Part shown: positions 26,501-41,100 of the stretch, in pieces | Layout of the letters: every line of letters begins with the position of its first letter | How positions within the stretch are numbered: position 1 is the first letter of the stretch | DNA from: Macropodus opercularis | Taxonomy: Eukaryota; Chordata; Actinopteri; Anabantiformes; Osphronemidae | Assembly: GCA_030770545.1 (NCBI GenBank) | Contig: CM061098.1 | Span: 9,865,501-9,929,500, forward strand | Reading direction: 5' to 3' | DNA: 64,000 bases | Translations under genes and position numbers: made by a program | The notes under the pieces: model-generated | What the model was told of the DNA's origin: nothing | What the model saw: the letters and a program-made list of their open reading frames with translations, nothing else | The model's database searches: none

Positions 26501-29500
26501 CTGCCCCTTTCACCTGCTTTCAAAAGGCTTTTTCTCTAGATTCATTAGTTTCTCTCTGCTTTCAGGGCAGGCAGCTCTCGTTACCCTTCGCTTCATATCA
26601 CTGTGCTTCTGCTCGAGTTTTCCGTTGTTTCTGACATATTGAGTTCATCACAGGGAAATTACACAATGATAAACAATAGGTGACTCAGCATCAACACGCC
26701 ACAGTGATGAACACACACACAGACGTGTGACGTTAGATGTTTTCATATTCATATCTGATTAATAATATGACTAACACAGAAACAAACCCTGACAAGTCCG
26801 TGCTTGGTCCAGTACAGAGCATCACAGCTAAACCTGCATTAAGATAATTTGACATTTTGAGTGGCAGGAGATTTGATTAAATATTTTATGCGCAAGCACA
26901 GTGGAGTTGTCTTTGCTTATATTTCACTTTAAATGCTCATTTCATTCATTATGTGCAGTGAAACAATAAATTCATTTGTATTTTAGATTTTGTTAATTTG
27001 GCCAAATTGCACAGACCTAATACTCCGATATGAAAAGTCACATGATTAGGTGGAAGTACTGAGCTTACTGAGTACTGCTTAAACTCACAGCCTCACTTTG
27101 GCTCCACCTTGAACATCAACAGATACTGTAGGTGATGCCGTTGCACTTTTTGTTTCCATGGCGACGCCTCTCTGACCTGTCTGTTTGCCAGGCGTGTTTG
27201 ATTAACCTGTTTTGGTGTCTTTACATGTAATGCTTAACGCTGCGTCCTGTAGCTGTGCAGGGAGGTACTGGAGGTGTGTGTGGGTGACCCTGGCCTGTGT
27301 CCCAGACAACCCAGCTTGCCCTGTGGGTGGATTATAGAGACATCTGCTGTACGCAGATCAGGGCTTTATGCTTCTAGAGAACTGCACCAGTGAGTGAGTT
27401 GAAGCATTTGGATCCTGATGAAAGACACAAGCAGCCCTCAAAATCCTTGAAACTGCTAAAAAATGCTGCTAATATAATATTACTGTTGTGAAATATAAAT
27501 ATTTCACTTTATTAGATAAACAAAATAGTTCTTAATTCTGTCTGACAGATTAATCACTACATGCTCAAGCTCTCGAGTTTCACATTGGATGTTTTGAAAT
27601 CTACGATTATTTGGCAAATCCCTATTTCCAAGTTCAAGAATGAACTTCTGCACTTGACAGAAGCACAATTTCAAAACTTGGGGAACATTTTTAGCTACAA
27701 GAGGAAGGTGCAATATACATTTGTGACATCACAGTAAACTGTTCGTGGAAAACCGTCGCTGGGGAACCGGTTTTGATATTTATTTGAAACTTTTATTGTT
27801 GAAGCAAAATTGACTGTCTTGTGATATTTTGTTCCCTGCCGTAACCAGGCAGAGGAATAGGAGCACACACACCCACGTAAGTGTTTTTGGTTCATACACA
27901 TGGGAAGGCACACACTTTCACTCTCCGCCCACCTGTGACTGACTGCAGCAATCTGGAGTGAGAGAGGCTGCCTTGTAGTCATTAAAATCAGCCGTGTTCT
28001 GACATTTACTTTCACCTTTACCCATTTACAAGTCGGCAGAAATGCCTGCTGTGAGTCCCACGCTCTCGCCAAAGCCACGATGGGGGAGGTTGAGGTTGTT
28101 TCCGTCTTTCATTGAATAGTGATAATAAAGCAACCTCTCCACTTTCGTCAACCATGTAAACACACCGAACACTCTAAACCGTCGCTCTCCCTTCTGCTGC
28201 CTCTGATGTGAATTTCGACCTCCAACTAAAACCTAAAATCCCTTCGACTTCTTGCTCTCCGAGCAGAGAGACAGAGAGGGGAAGAAGAAGGGTCCTTGCC
28301 TCCAGATAACAGTCCTACTGTCACGAAGACCAATGTCACAATCAGCATTCTGGCTCTTTCATTCTGGGGCCCTGTACATGGGCATGCCCGGCAGATTTGC
28401 GAGGCAGTGATTGCGATGCATTATCCGGACCGGGGAGTCAGAGGGAGGATTACATATGGCAGGCAGTGGCCCATTATCACAGCCAGTCAGAGGAGCACAG
28501 GAGAGTCAGACTGACACGACCGGAGCACACGATGCACACAAAGACGCTCAGAAGACAATACAAGCCGGGTTCGTGATATTCAGGTGTTTACCATTCCTGT
28601 CCATTTGCTTAATTCGATTACATAGTGAACAAGTGGTTGCCATGGGAACCGTTTTTTTTTTGTTTGTTTTTTTTTGGCAGCAAGAACACAAGTCATTTGT
28701 GATGCACTTCGGTTTGGCAGAGGCAGCCACAAACAAAGCCTGGAAAATCTGGAGCTTCCAAATTGCCAGTCAGCCTGATTAGACATGACATTGTGTTTTC
28801 CCGGCAGAGAGTTTGTCGTTGTTCTATATTTCATCAACTGTTTCTCCAACTTGCTAAGCCTCCGTCTCGCTCAAGATTCACTGTCTGCCTGCTCCCATTT
28901 CTCACCGGTCCATCTTTAATCTCCTTTAACTCTGTCACTACTTTTAATACATTCTCATATAAGCGTCTTTGATCTGCGCCCGGAGCCGTTCAAAGAATTA
29001 GAAAGGGAGAAAGTGCTAAGAAATGAGACAGATAGGGCAGCAAACAACAGCAGGCACCTCAGGTTTGCGTCTTAAATGGAGTGTGAGCTGGAGCAAGAAC
29101 AAATATCTCATTTCGGTGTAATGCGCTGAGGGTTTGTAGCTCGCTCTCCAGGCGTTCTTTAAACAATGTTTACTGCTCTGATTTTTAATGGCTTGTTGGC
29201 CACATCGTAAAAAGTGACTCGATATCCACGACCCTCGGCTCAGCTCTTATCTCGCCCGTTCAGAGGGTCGACTGCTCGCGCTGCTGAGTCTTAGCACATA
29301 AATGGGACTATGAGCTGAAACACACATACACGCTACAGTGTTTGTCAGCCATAAACTGTAAATTAACCAGTCACGAACACACACACACACACAGGGCGAT
29401 AATCGATACCTGGAGCCTGCTGACACACAGAGGATACAAATACACAGCGATGAACGCGTGAAACTCATCGCATATGTAAAGTGTTATGGTGTGAAAGAAC

Positions 29501-32058
29501 CCAGAGGCACAAGTGGGTCATATCCCAGCGAACAGGCAAAGTTTGAGAACGGTGTTGAAATGAGCTAATGACAGAGAAACAGCTGACTGAAGAACGGTGC
29601 GTGTTGGCAGATGGAGCCACAGCGAGTAGAGTGAATTGTTACAAGGCTGCACATTCAGTTTACAAAGGCAGAGCCAAAACCAACAACCAACTCCAAGCGG
29701 AATGAAGCTGTAAATCAACGGACTGCAGTGAGTGAATGCTGCTGAACAGGCTGTTCTCAAAGCAGGACACACAACATAGTAGATCACATACAACACAGTG
29801 TGTGTGTGTTTATGCCTGGGCTTTCATTATTTTGCCCTTTATGCCTTGGAGATAATAGACCCTCCAATGGTCATCGGAAATTAGACTAAATAAACTTCAC
29901 AGCGTTGCTTGTGATCCCAGTGCAGCAGCAGCCCCGAGGCTAAATGCCAGCATAAGGAAGGGACAGTGTCATCAGAGCGTCTCAAAGGAGGGAAGCAGAG
30001 GGAGATACAAAGTAAAACAAAGGCAAAGGCCTGCAGAGAGAAGGAGAGAGTGATTGTGTGCAGAGTGGAGAAGTCAGAGATAGGAACGGAATCGAGGGCT
30101 GGCACAGAAAGGCGATACAGGGAGAGTGGAGGAAAAATAGGTAGAGAGCGTATTGACAACAAAGTTGGCCTAACTTCCAGCATCGCCTCACTTTTTCCTG
30201 GTCGCACACAGTCTCCGGTCAGTCCTGGTTCAAAAGCCTCACTAATAAACTCAGGTGATGGATGAGTTTAGGAGTTAATCATCTCAGGGTGTCAATGTCA
30301 CAGCCTACAGACAAACATGACAAACTCCCTGTACCACAGCGTTTGGCTGCTCTGCTCTCTCCCCGAGGCCCTGCCACCGCTGGCCTACTTCCATGTGGGA
30401 CGTGAAGGAGAGAGGATGGATTTTTTGTTTTTTTTGCCTGGATGGATGGGTGCACTACTTTCTCTTGGCTGTGTTTGCTTGTGTTCGTGTTTGATAATGA
30501 TGCAGCTGTGATTGTCCTTTCATAAATGAAAAATTATGTTTGTGTCACTTTGCAACTAAACTCTAAAAAGGCTTTTTGAAGGTTAAAAGTCCTTTAATCA
30601 CTGTACTGTTTGCTCTTAGGGAGGTGAAAGTACAGCAAAGAAGAGCGAAATACACTCACACTCATGTACTGTATGAACTAATGTATTTATTCTATTGGTT
30701 TTTTTTGTGGCTTTCATAGAGCGAGAGGCGGAACCTGGAAAATATGGATCTCCAGGAAGTAAAGTCCACTCTGGCTCAGCCAAGAAGACCGTCCAGGACG
30801 GTGAGGAGACATTGTGCCTTACATGTCATTTGTTAGTCACAGTAATTGGTGTTATATTACGTGACTTCTGTCCGTTTCCCATCAAAGCCAGCTTCCACGC
30901 TGACGCTGCTGTTTGTGACTTGAGTCTGTTTGTGCTCTACAAGTTAAGATGGTGGGTGCAGGGGGATGAAACCCTCGGTGATGTTTGCGATTAGTCTGAA
31001 TCATTTAACGTTAGTAAACGAGTGGGAGTATGTTAAGTCGAATTTTGCCGTGGACACAAGGAAGCCTTGCTGTTTACGTTTACATGTTGTAAAAGCTTAA
31101 AGGCTGGAGAACAGGATGCACGTGGCACAAGCAGGCGAGATGAAGGTTCTCTGACTACGTTGGCAGATTAGTTCTGTCTCAGCACGACTCTAGTGCTGCC
31201 TAAATGATAACTGACGTGGCAAATGGAAAACTAAAATGGGGAACCAATTGGTCGATCAACATGCAAATTGAAATGCGACTGATGTCGTCAGCAGCCGCAC
31301 ATTATGTTTTGTTGGCTGGGTAATTACAAAACCCGTTACATGTGTTTTGATCTAATTCAATGTGAGATAAGCTGCGCTGGAACATACAGTTATCAAAAAG
31401 GCTCAGATCTCAAAGCTCAGCTAAAATAATATTATTATTCAACAGAACCCAACAAGGACTAGGAACAGAAATAGACTAGATAAGAATGACAGATAAGCTC
31501 TTAACGAGTTGTGGGAGAAGTGTTTCAGGGTGTCTCCACGTGATAAACCACACGATCAAGATACTGAAATGCAATTCTCTCAGTTCACAAAGAAATAAAA
31601 AGCAAAATGTCCAACAGATGAGAGCAGGTAATAACAGATACTATCCGGTGACGAGTTTCCATACGCTAAGGTAACACAAGAGATACCAGGGGCAGAACGT
31701 CCAAACTGATAAGAGCAGCAAGTCCCATTCTGAAAGAAGGGCTATAGGGGAAACCAGGAAGTAAACCAGGAGGTTACAAGGTCTTTGCTTGGACCAGAGG
31801 CAAGAAGAGTCCAACAATTGTCCAAAACACTTTTTGAAGATCTACAGAACCACAAACCGATACAGTAAATCTGCAAATATAAGCCCCAGCCTCATTGAGG
31901 GACTGTGTGCGTGTCGTCCTTGTTGCTTTCTCAGTAGATCATGTAGTCTAAACACAGATGTTAGGCTCCGCAAGGAAACTCTGGTTATTTTTAGTTATTT
32001 ACAAGTTTTCTTATCTTCAGACTTCATACTGATGAAATCTGTGTTAGTTACAATCCTG

Positions 32059-32142
<84 letters not shown>

Positions 32143-35100
32143 TGTGGGTGTGTGATTTAGTTTGCAGAGGACGTTTCCCTCCCGTAGTGAGTTGCAATTC
32201 CAATATTTCAAAAAAACAGATGCTTTCTGATAATAAAAAAGCACGAACATGAGAAACAGGGAGCGGTGAAAGCCAGAAATCTGAGCAGCTCATGAAAAGT
32301 AAGCGACTCATTGATTTTGACCCTTCATGGATTAAATGGGCCAACAAATCTAACATGGAGCGAAATGGGAGAATCTGAATCGCATCTCGTGTCATCTCGC
32401 TGCTGCTCTTCCATTGTCTGCCGAGAGCTGTGTGGTGTGGTAGTCTGACTGGGTGGGCTCAGTTCAGCTCGCTATTACTACGCAGTCCGTGGACGCACAA
32501 GCTCGTACTGAACATATGAGCGACATATGAGCCGCACGCACGCACAAACACACACACGCACAAACACACACACACACAGCCCCTGCAGCCTCAAATTAAT
32601 GAATACTTCAGTCTAGGACAGTGCAAAAACATTTAATTATCCTCGACACTGAGGGTGAGGCAAGAGGCCAGATCTGTCATCATCCACCTGGGTGTGTGTG
32701 TGTGTGTGTGTGTGTGTGACAAAGTAAAAGGAGGAAGGGCTCACGCTGTGTCAGTGAACCAGAGAATCAGGCTGTAAGTCAAGCGTGGGGACTTTCACTG
32801 TGACCTCTCCAGAGGTCAAACTAATACGAACCTCTGGCAGAAATGTGTGGTCAGTTAAAGGTTTGTGAATACACACACATCTCCTTCCTGCACAGTTGCT
32901 AACCATTAACCTGAGACAAAAAGTCAGATTAAAACGCTTAATAAACTCTTATAAACAGAAATAAACAAATTACGAGGCTATATAACATTATACTAGCGTT
33001 TAAACATCAAAGTGCAAGTAAAGGAAACACCCACTAGAAACATGAGCACATTAGCTCTGGCAGCATTTAGTCCATGTAGATGACAGTAAACAAAAGCTAC
33101 CGAACAGAAAGCAGTGAAGATTGTGGCGCGTTGGAGATCAGGCGTGTCCGCTGGTGGCTAGCCTGCAGCTAACGCCTTTAAAGTGCTGTTTGAAGTGAGT
33201 AAACAACAGTCCAGCATTTGTTTGTTTGATGCTGCGTCAAAATGAATTCTGCTGTCTGTCTTAACACACCTCGAAGCGAGGCGTTAGTCACGGTGCAGAC
33301 CTTCCAGCGCGGCTTGCGTGGCCGTTACCAGGACCTCGTCTAGCTCGCATCCACTCCTTTGCCTACGAGGGTGGATGCAGCGAGAGAGGCTCTGCACGTT
33401 TCCTCCTAACTAATCCAATTTCACGCGTATTCTTTTTGATTTCTTCTCTCTCAAGTCTCCATGACAATGATTCAAAATGTAAACACACTTCGAGCTAAAC
33501 AGGTTATGTATAACTTTTTTTAGACCGTGACAATTAGCGGCTCCCACCTCAAATGAGCACGTGTTGCCCTTATGCATCTTTGCTCCTTCGCTTTGAAGCT
33601 GTCTTCAAAGGCTGCTTGATTATTTGATTTCATAGTGTTCTTTTAAAAAGCTTTGCTGCTAGCAACAGCTTCACACCCTCCTTCTTTCAGAGCCTTTGTG
33701 TGTCCGTGTGTGTATTTGTAAAACTGTTGCATGGTGTTGTGAATATTCAGCTTTTGAGCAGTAGTGAACCCCCCCCCCCAGTGTGATGTGAAACTGAAGC
33801 AGCCAGTTTATCTTCATTCCTCAGTTACATCCACAATAATATGATTTGCCCATGTTTCCAATAATTAATTTTCTGGATGGTGGGTCTGCTCTATCGCTGC
33901 GCCCCCCCCAGAGGCCGTCTTTACGCTTTCATCCCTCCATCACTCTTCTCTGTCATCCCTCGCTGCAGTGCCTCTCGCAGGCCAAACAGTCAGACCCCCA
34001 GGATCTCTCACAAAGCAGAGAGGGGAGATTGTATCTGCTGATTTATTTGTCTTTCTGCTCTCTCTCCCCATCTCTTGTTCTTCTCTGTGGCCCCACAGGT
34101 AAAACTGAAGAAACACCTTTTTAATTAGTTTATCAAACCTGGGAGTGCGGCTCATTTTTCTAATAACTGTCGGGAATGTGTCCTTTGGGAACAGTTGTGG
34201 AAACGCTTGTTTGTTTAATTCGAAACTTATATGTATATGTGCAGAAAGGGGAGCAAACGGTGGAGAGCAATGGAGCCGCGGTGTCAGTAAAGGAGCAGAC
34301 ACCCACATACAGATTACAAAAACACCCCACTGACCCATGTCCAGCTCAGCAGCAATTAATTTAAGGTCACCCCCTACTCTGTGACAGGGCTTGTTGGCTG
34401 CTTCTATTAGACTCTGACTATCTTTATTTTCCAATCACTGCACTCAATTCTGGCCTGTGTCCAGGCCGCAGTGTTTTATCTTTAGCCTTCTCTACCTTAG
34501 CCGCGCTCTCGTCTATCTTAAGAAACATTAATGGTGGGGAAAAAAGACTTGAGGAGACAAAAACTGGAAGGGGAAGGCAATTTACTGCTAACTTTAATTA
34601 TAATACCATTTTACAGCGTCAAGTGTAACACTTTTCTGCCTGGAACCTACTTGGAAAGAAAAGGATGGAAATATATCGTAACAGCGCTGCCACTCTAGTG
34701 AAATTAATGGAGACTGAGTCGACATTTATCCTGTGAAGGTTATTATTATTTAAAAAAACTGTCTTCAGTGTATGCGCAGAATAGTGTGTCTGGATATTTA
34801 GTGACATGGTTAAGTGTATAAACCTTGTCCATTATTCACTATTCAGGGTTTTAAAGTCGGGCAATGCCGCACATTAACCCACAGCTGCAACTGAAATAGC
34901 ACGCGTGTCATCTGATGGCTGGTTCTGGTGTTTTACTGAAGAGGCACTGAGGTAAACGCTTCTCCTCGTGTTCTTGTGGCAGCAGTGTGTCTAGCCCTCC
35001 TCTGGCTGTGTGTGTTTGCCCAGTGGCTCCCTGAAGGTTCAGAGCTGAGGAGAGTGGGAGGGATGGAAGTCAATATATGAACCTGCTTAATCCACAGATG

Positions 35101-38100
35101 GGGAATTGGAAGCACAGTGTGCACAAAAGAGCACTGTTACGGTGGAAATGGGTGGAATGTAGAGCAGAGGTAGGGTAGCGTGGCCACAGCGACACACGCA
35201 TGAGGAACAAAGCCGTGAAAGGCTGGACACGAGTATGACGAGTCCCATGTTCCTGGACATGTACACAGGGAGCGTGTGCATCCTGCCACAAGAGACGACC
35301 AGAGGGTCAGTAACTGGAGATGAAGTTGAAGATGAACACTTTGATTCAGCAGGCGCTGCAGTACTGTAGCTTGTTTTAAGAGCTCGCCGTGCTCTCGAAG
35401 CATGAGCTGCCATCCAAGGGACATATTGATTCTGTCTGTATATAGAAGCAGATCTGAGGGCAACTGTGCTGATGCTGGGTGCGCAACAGCAAATGTACAA
35501 CAGCTGTTATGTGTCAACATATTTTTGAAGTTGTGTCTTATATCTCAAACATTAACGGAAGAGTTGCAGCCGTTTTTTTTGGTCAGCGTGTGTCATTCGT
35601 GCTTCTACCAGCTGATTAGTGTCTGATCACGTTCGATGCAGCTCCCTCCACCTTCTACTACCTCCTCATAAAGGCTGCTTTACGCTGCACCAAATTAAAA
35701 CAGGAGGTTAATGGTAGTCGATCAAAACACTGTGGTTCTACATCACTCTGAGGGAAAAGGGCATCTGCAAGCAAAGACCAAAGACAACATCAACATTCTG
35801 ACTGTGTGAGAAATTGAAGACCAGAAATCCCACAGTGTGTCTGCACAAACAATCAAAATGCAACATGATGCCGAATATTCCAGCCACAGAAATGCAGAGA
35901 TTCATCGACGCACTCTCTTCTTCTTCTCCCTCTAAAATTCATCTACTCTTCTTCACCTCTTTTAAGTAATGCATGGCATTCATGTATGATTCCCCATGAA
36001 AGTCAGTCTAACACCGAACACTGACATTTCAACTTTACTAAAACGAAAGAATCCTTTGACATACTGTACAGTAGGTAGTGTCTACAACCAGACTGATGAT
36101 GGAAAACAAACGCTGGTAGTTTCAGACATATTGAAGAGACTTAGTGTATAAATGTCTCCCTAACGATCTGCTGTTGTCTTGGGCCCATTTACCCTCAGCC
36201 GCAACTCGGCCAACTCCTCCATCTGTCTCAGCCCTACAGACTGGCAACCCAGCACTCGGAGGGTCATCAGTCAACCGCACATATGGTGAAGACAGAGTCT
36301 GGAGTCGTAGTGTGTGAGACTACGTCACGTAACTGGGAACACACACCTGTACCTGCAACAGTGAAGAATCAAACAATCGTATTTACCTCACAGACACAAA
36401 TCCACTCTTACTCATTTGACGGCGTCTTATCAGCGACCGACGACCTTGTTCATTTACATAAATCAATGATGTTCTCAAGGTAAAAATGTGGTTGAGAGCA
36501 TGAAAACGAGTTTTGCTTTGGAAAGAATGGACGTGTAATAAGGTTATATCGCTCGCGCATATTGACTCATTCACGCACACGGGGGATGAGAATAATGTCA
36601 TACTTACGATTAGAAAGACGAGAGGGAAATAAAATGGGATGAGAGACGTGTGTTGAGGAAAGTGAAAGCGAGGTGGTGAGAGTGTGCTGCAGTGCTCCTG
36701 CATTACAATTGATTGGCTGGTTTAACCTTCAGTGCTGCTCACTCAAGCTTTAAATAGATGGATAAAACTCTCTTTTACCCAACACTTCTCTATTCTCTCC
36801 TCTTCCCAACACTCCTCCTTCTCTTCATCCTGTCATTGCTTCCTCTCTTCTCTCTTTCCCCCATTTACTGTCCTCTGGTCGTCTGTACCTTTCATTCATC
36901 CCTCGTCTTCTATTTTTTACCGTCCTCTTCCTCCTTTTCTCTTCTCTCCTGTCTTTCTGTCCCATAAAAATTCAAATCAACTCCTCTGGGAACGATTTCA
37001 CATTTTTCAGCTTCATTGTCTTTCCAAATTAACAGTTTTACTGTTTATGAGAAAGTTTTATCTGCATAATCATCTGCATATGATGCGATGCACATTTGTG
37101 TGCATAGGTGTGTAAACTGAGTAGCTCATTTGTATGTGTTTGTCTGATTTCCAATTTGTCAGAGCGTGGAGGTCACACGCTAATCCTAAATTGTCCTCCA
37201 ATATTCTGTTAAGCAGATACAATCCTCCCTTTTCTCTCAAACCTCCGTCTCTCTCTCCTCCCTCCCCTCTTTCTTCCTTTCATTTCTCATTTCCTTGCCG
37301 TGGTAAAGTCATTTGAAGCAAAGTGAAAAAAGGCTGATAGATGGAGGTGAGGGCAGGCCCAAATAAGCGCGCGATAGAAACACACTGCAGAGCAGACAGC
37401 TATCAGGAGGAAGGCTGACACTTCATCTCTCCTTCATCTCTCTGCGTCCTGGAGAATATGAAGGCTTTTAAATGTAGTTTTGCATTTATGTGTGTGTTTC
37501 ATAGATAGTAAGGAAACAAGTGTGTGGCTCATGGTGACAGATGTGTGCAGTGTAGTATAAATCTCCTCCCTTGAGACTATCTGAGCTTCACCATCCTTAT
37601 TGTGTGTGTGTGTGTGTGTGTGTGTGTTTGAAGACAAAGAAAGCTCTCAGAAATCCACTGATAGCTCCAGATATGTTCTGTTGTGTTTACTGTTGATACG
37701 TGCAGTTGTGCATTCGTTCTTATAGATGGCTGCTGAGATTACAGCGCTACTTCAAGCGGCGAGCGGGCTCCCAGCCTCGGCCTGATTTAACGCTGATAAA
37801 CCAGCATGTGTCAGCGGCGCAGTGTGTCGTCGGGTCAGGAACAAGTTGATGTTCGCATCAGACACCAGGAGTGATTCAAACACAACCCATTTAGAGTCTT
37901 ACGTTAGCAGCCACATGCTACTGACTTGAACCTAACACACTCTGTACATTCAGTCCTAATGAAGTGAGGATGTTTAATGGTTTTTAGCTGGTATGTGGTT
38001 AACTTTGCCTTTGATGCTGTTTTATTAGCTTCAGCTGGTTTTGTTAATTTTATCTGCCAGAAGCGGTTACTGACAGGGTCACCATCACCACAGCTCTGCT

Positions 38101-41100
38101 TTACTTGTCTCTCACCTTATTCATACTAAAAGCTTGCATCTCTGGCTTTTACTGCTACTCTCTCTCCGCCCTCTTTTCTGTCAAATGAAAGTGGGTTTGT
38201 GCTGTTAGCCTAGTGTGAAATGACACAATGCTCAGAGTCAATGAGCTGCTGTGATCTTTTGTCACCTTGGACACCGGCCAGCTGTGTCTGGCTGCCACGG
38301 CGATAATGTCACTGTGGAGATTGATTTGGAAGAAGATGGGGTCGACACTCAGGGAGAATAGTCCTCATTAAGCAGCTCACACTGTGGAAAACTCAACATT
38401 TACTTCATACCTTTCACTATTCTTCTGCTCCAAGTCCAGCCAACCCCACTTATTTCTCTGCCTGATTCGGTTGGTGGAATCTCCACCAACTGGGAAACTG
38501 GTTGAGCAGCTTGATGCTTTCTGGCAGGAGCTTTCGTCTGCAGCCCTAACTTGTGCTGGTTCTCCTGCTCTGTCAGTTTTATTAACGTGTTTGCACTTCA
38601 CTGGTTAATTTTGTCATTGCTGTTTCCATATAGGTCCAGATGCCACAAAGGATCCGTGTCTGAAGGTGCGCTGCCCTCCCCACAAGGTGTGCGTCAGCCA
38701 TGACTACCAGACAGCCGTCTGTACCAATCACAAGCAGCCTGCTCACAGGTCAGAAGCAGTGGTTACCGTTTGCCTGCACGTTCGAATGGTGACAGAACAC
38801 ACGAGTTACTATTCAACGCTTTTACCCTTATGCTATTAAACACTGCTACGAAAGCACAGCTTTTAAAAGAAAAACAAACAAAAGAAAAAGCAGCTTCATT
38901 CTGTTTCTCATACAATGTGAAATTACTATTATATGCATGTGACTAAATTGGTCCTCGATATGATAAACACACTGAGGGCAGGTTATACAAATGAGACCCA
39001 GTAGAGGCATAAAACAAAGCAGCATTTTGTGCATTAGCGTGTTTAAATATCTCTGTCAGTGACGAACAGTCATTTTCAATCAAACTATCTGTTTGCTCTT
39101 TGGACTCTGTTATACCACTTCTTTGTGTTTTCAACCTTGTCATGTTGCCAATTTTTTAGGTTTTCCAATTTTGCAGTTCATGAAGCATTACTCTCAAAAG
39201 ATATTTGAATGTGTTTCTCTCTGCTTTGGGTTTAATTGATTTTCTCAAATCATTAGCTCCCCAGACACTTGGTTTAAATGTTTTTTTTCTTTTCTATTGC
39301 ATTAATTACAAGTCATATTTGCTGCCTAATGTGTCAAATAATTCACCTGATCAGAATTTCCTCAAGAGCATCAAAACACACTAGACCATGACATTATTCA
39401 TCTACACGAGTTGGGTTAGTTGTAGTAATTAGTCTAATGTGGAACCAGTGTCCTCTCAGAGGACGCGTCAAGGCTTTGTATCAGATATTGTGTCGCATTG
39501 TTTTCATCTTGTAGATGACTTTTGAGGAATTATATGAAATCCACATGCAGATTAATTGGTTCCTTCTATACAAACATCTCAAGCACATTTTCGTCTTTGT
39601 GAAAATGATACTACTCTGAACAGACTGGCTTTTTTTTGACGGGTGATGTTTGGCTGCAGGCGTGGACGTCTGCATTAGCAGCTGGCTATAACTCAGCAGC
39701 CATTATCAATGCACACAGTGTTAATTTGTGTTTCCCTCGGTCCTGCTGAGAACAAGCTGCAGTTCTGACAAATCAGAGGCTTTTCAGATTAAAGCAACAT
39801 GAAAACTCACAGCGGGCGTCTGAAGTGCAGTGCTATATAAGGAAGAGAAGACTGATCGCTGTCTTGTTTCTGTGTGCGCTTAATATGTGTAGAGCTCTAA
39901 TGAAATCAATGTATCATTCACGTATTCAATGACCTGAACACATTGTTGTGCTTCACCGCATTTATTCAAAGAGCTGATGGAAGAAGCTGTGAAACATTGG
40001 CTTCGACTGGAAGATAGATGAGGGGAAGCATCTCAGACAATGTTTATCAGCCAACAAATTCTGTCTTAGCTCTATCTCGCCTGATCTGCCAGCACCGTTT
40101 TATTTATCGGTGCAGTGTGCATGTCTAATCTGCTGTAGTGATGATTAAGGCTCAGCCGGTGAGTGTGACACTCCTAAAGAAGCAAGAAGGCAGCTGACAG
40201 GCTGCCTGGGATTTACACAGACTGTAAGATCAGCTCTTACTTCATTTAATGTCGTTGTCTACTAATTCCACTTGGCTCGTAGTTAGTTCAAGGGCCAGTT
40301 TCACGAAGAGATTTTAGGCTGATGTTAAAGCCCGACTCTGTTGAGAGTCGTGGAATCCACTGATACAATAAATCATATGTGGTTTGCTGCACCGTCGTCA
40401 GGTGAACAGCAGTAATAAGGAAAGTAAGCGCTGAGCTTTGCCACACGTAGACTCCTCTCAGGTCTACAGGGCATTGAGATCTTTTACTCCCGACATTTCT
40501 TGATTTGTTATACGATTCCCTCTTGTTTTGTACAAGTAGAGCGCTGCTGAAGCAATCTGACACGGTTGCTCAGTCATCTGTTTGAGTTATTTAATTCGTT
40601 TGCTATGCTTCTACACTGGACAGTACATGTATTATGGTAATAAGCATCGCTCTTCTGTTTGAAATATGTCCCAACTTCCAGCTAAAAGTCATACATGACG
40701 GTAGATGGAGGCGGGGGAACGGCACCGTGTGTTGGTCCTGACATGACTGAAGGCTTTTAACACCCTTCTATAAATTAATAACGCTGACAAAGCATATTTG
40801 ATTGGTGATACCATGAACCACAACATAGTTCACAAAGATTCCCCTCGAGTACTTTCAGTGAATGAGGTGTCAGAGGCAATGGGCAGCGAGGACTGAGGCA
40901 GAATCTAATCCAGTCCCTCGTGCAGTAATCCCAAAGTGACAAAACTAATAAAATAATAACTCCACACAAGGAACAGACTAGGTCCAAGCAATAGTCTGTT
41001 TACAAGGAGCACACTATGATAACCTGGTCTCCAGAGCACACGGCGAGCTCCAACAAACAGTATGAAACAAACACAGCAGACAAACACATGACTTCTGTTA

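Larger units (their letters stand above)
23553..30719 (+). other. spock1 intron, part before the first candidate cassette exon
   Basis: Non-coding. It contains a (CA)11 tract at 24066-24087, a 50-bp inverted repeat at 24489-24538 and long moderately AT-rich stretches (24.6-25.6 kb, 28.35-28.5 kb) that look like possible conserved non-coding elements but could not be compared here. No further exon is supported. If the candidate exons are not used, the intron runs 23553-38633. Confidence 0.65.
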
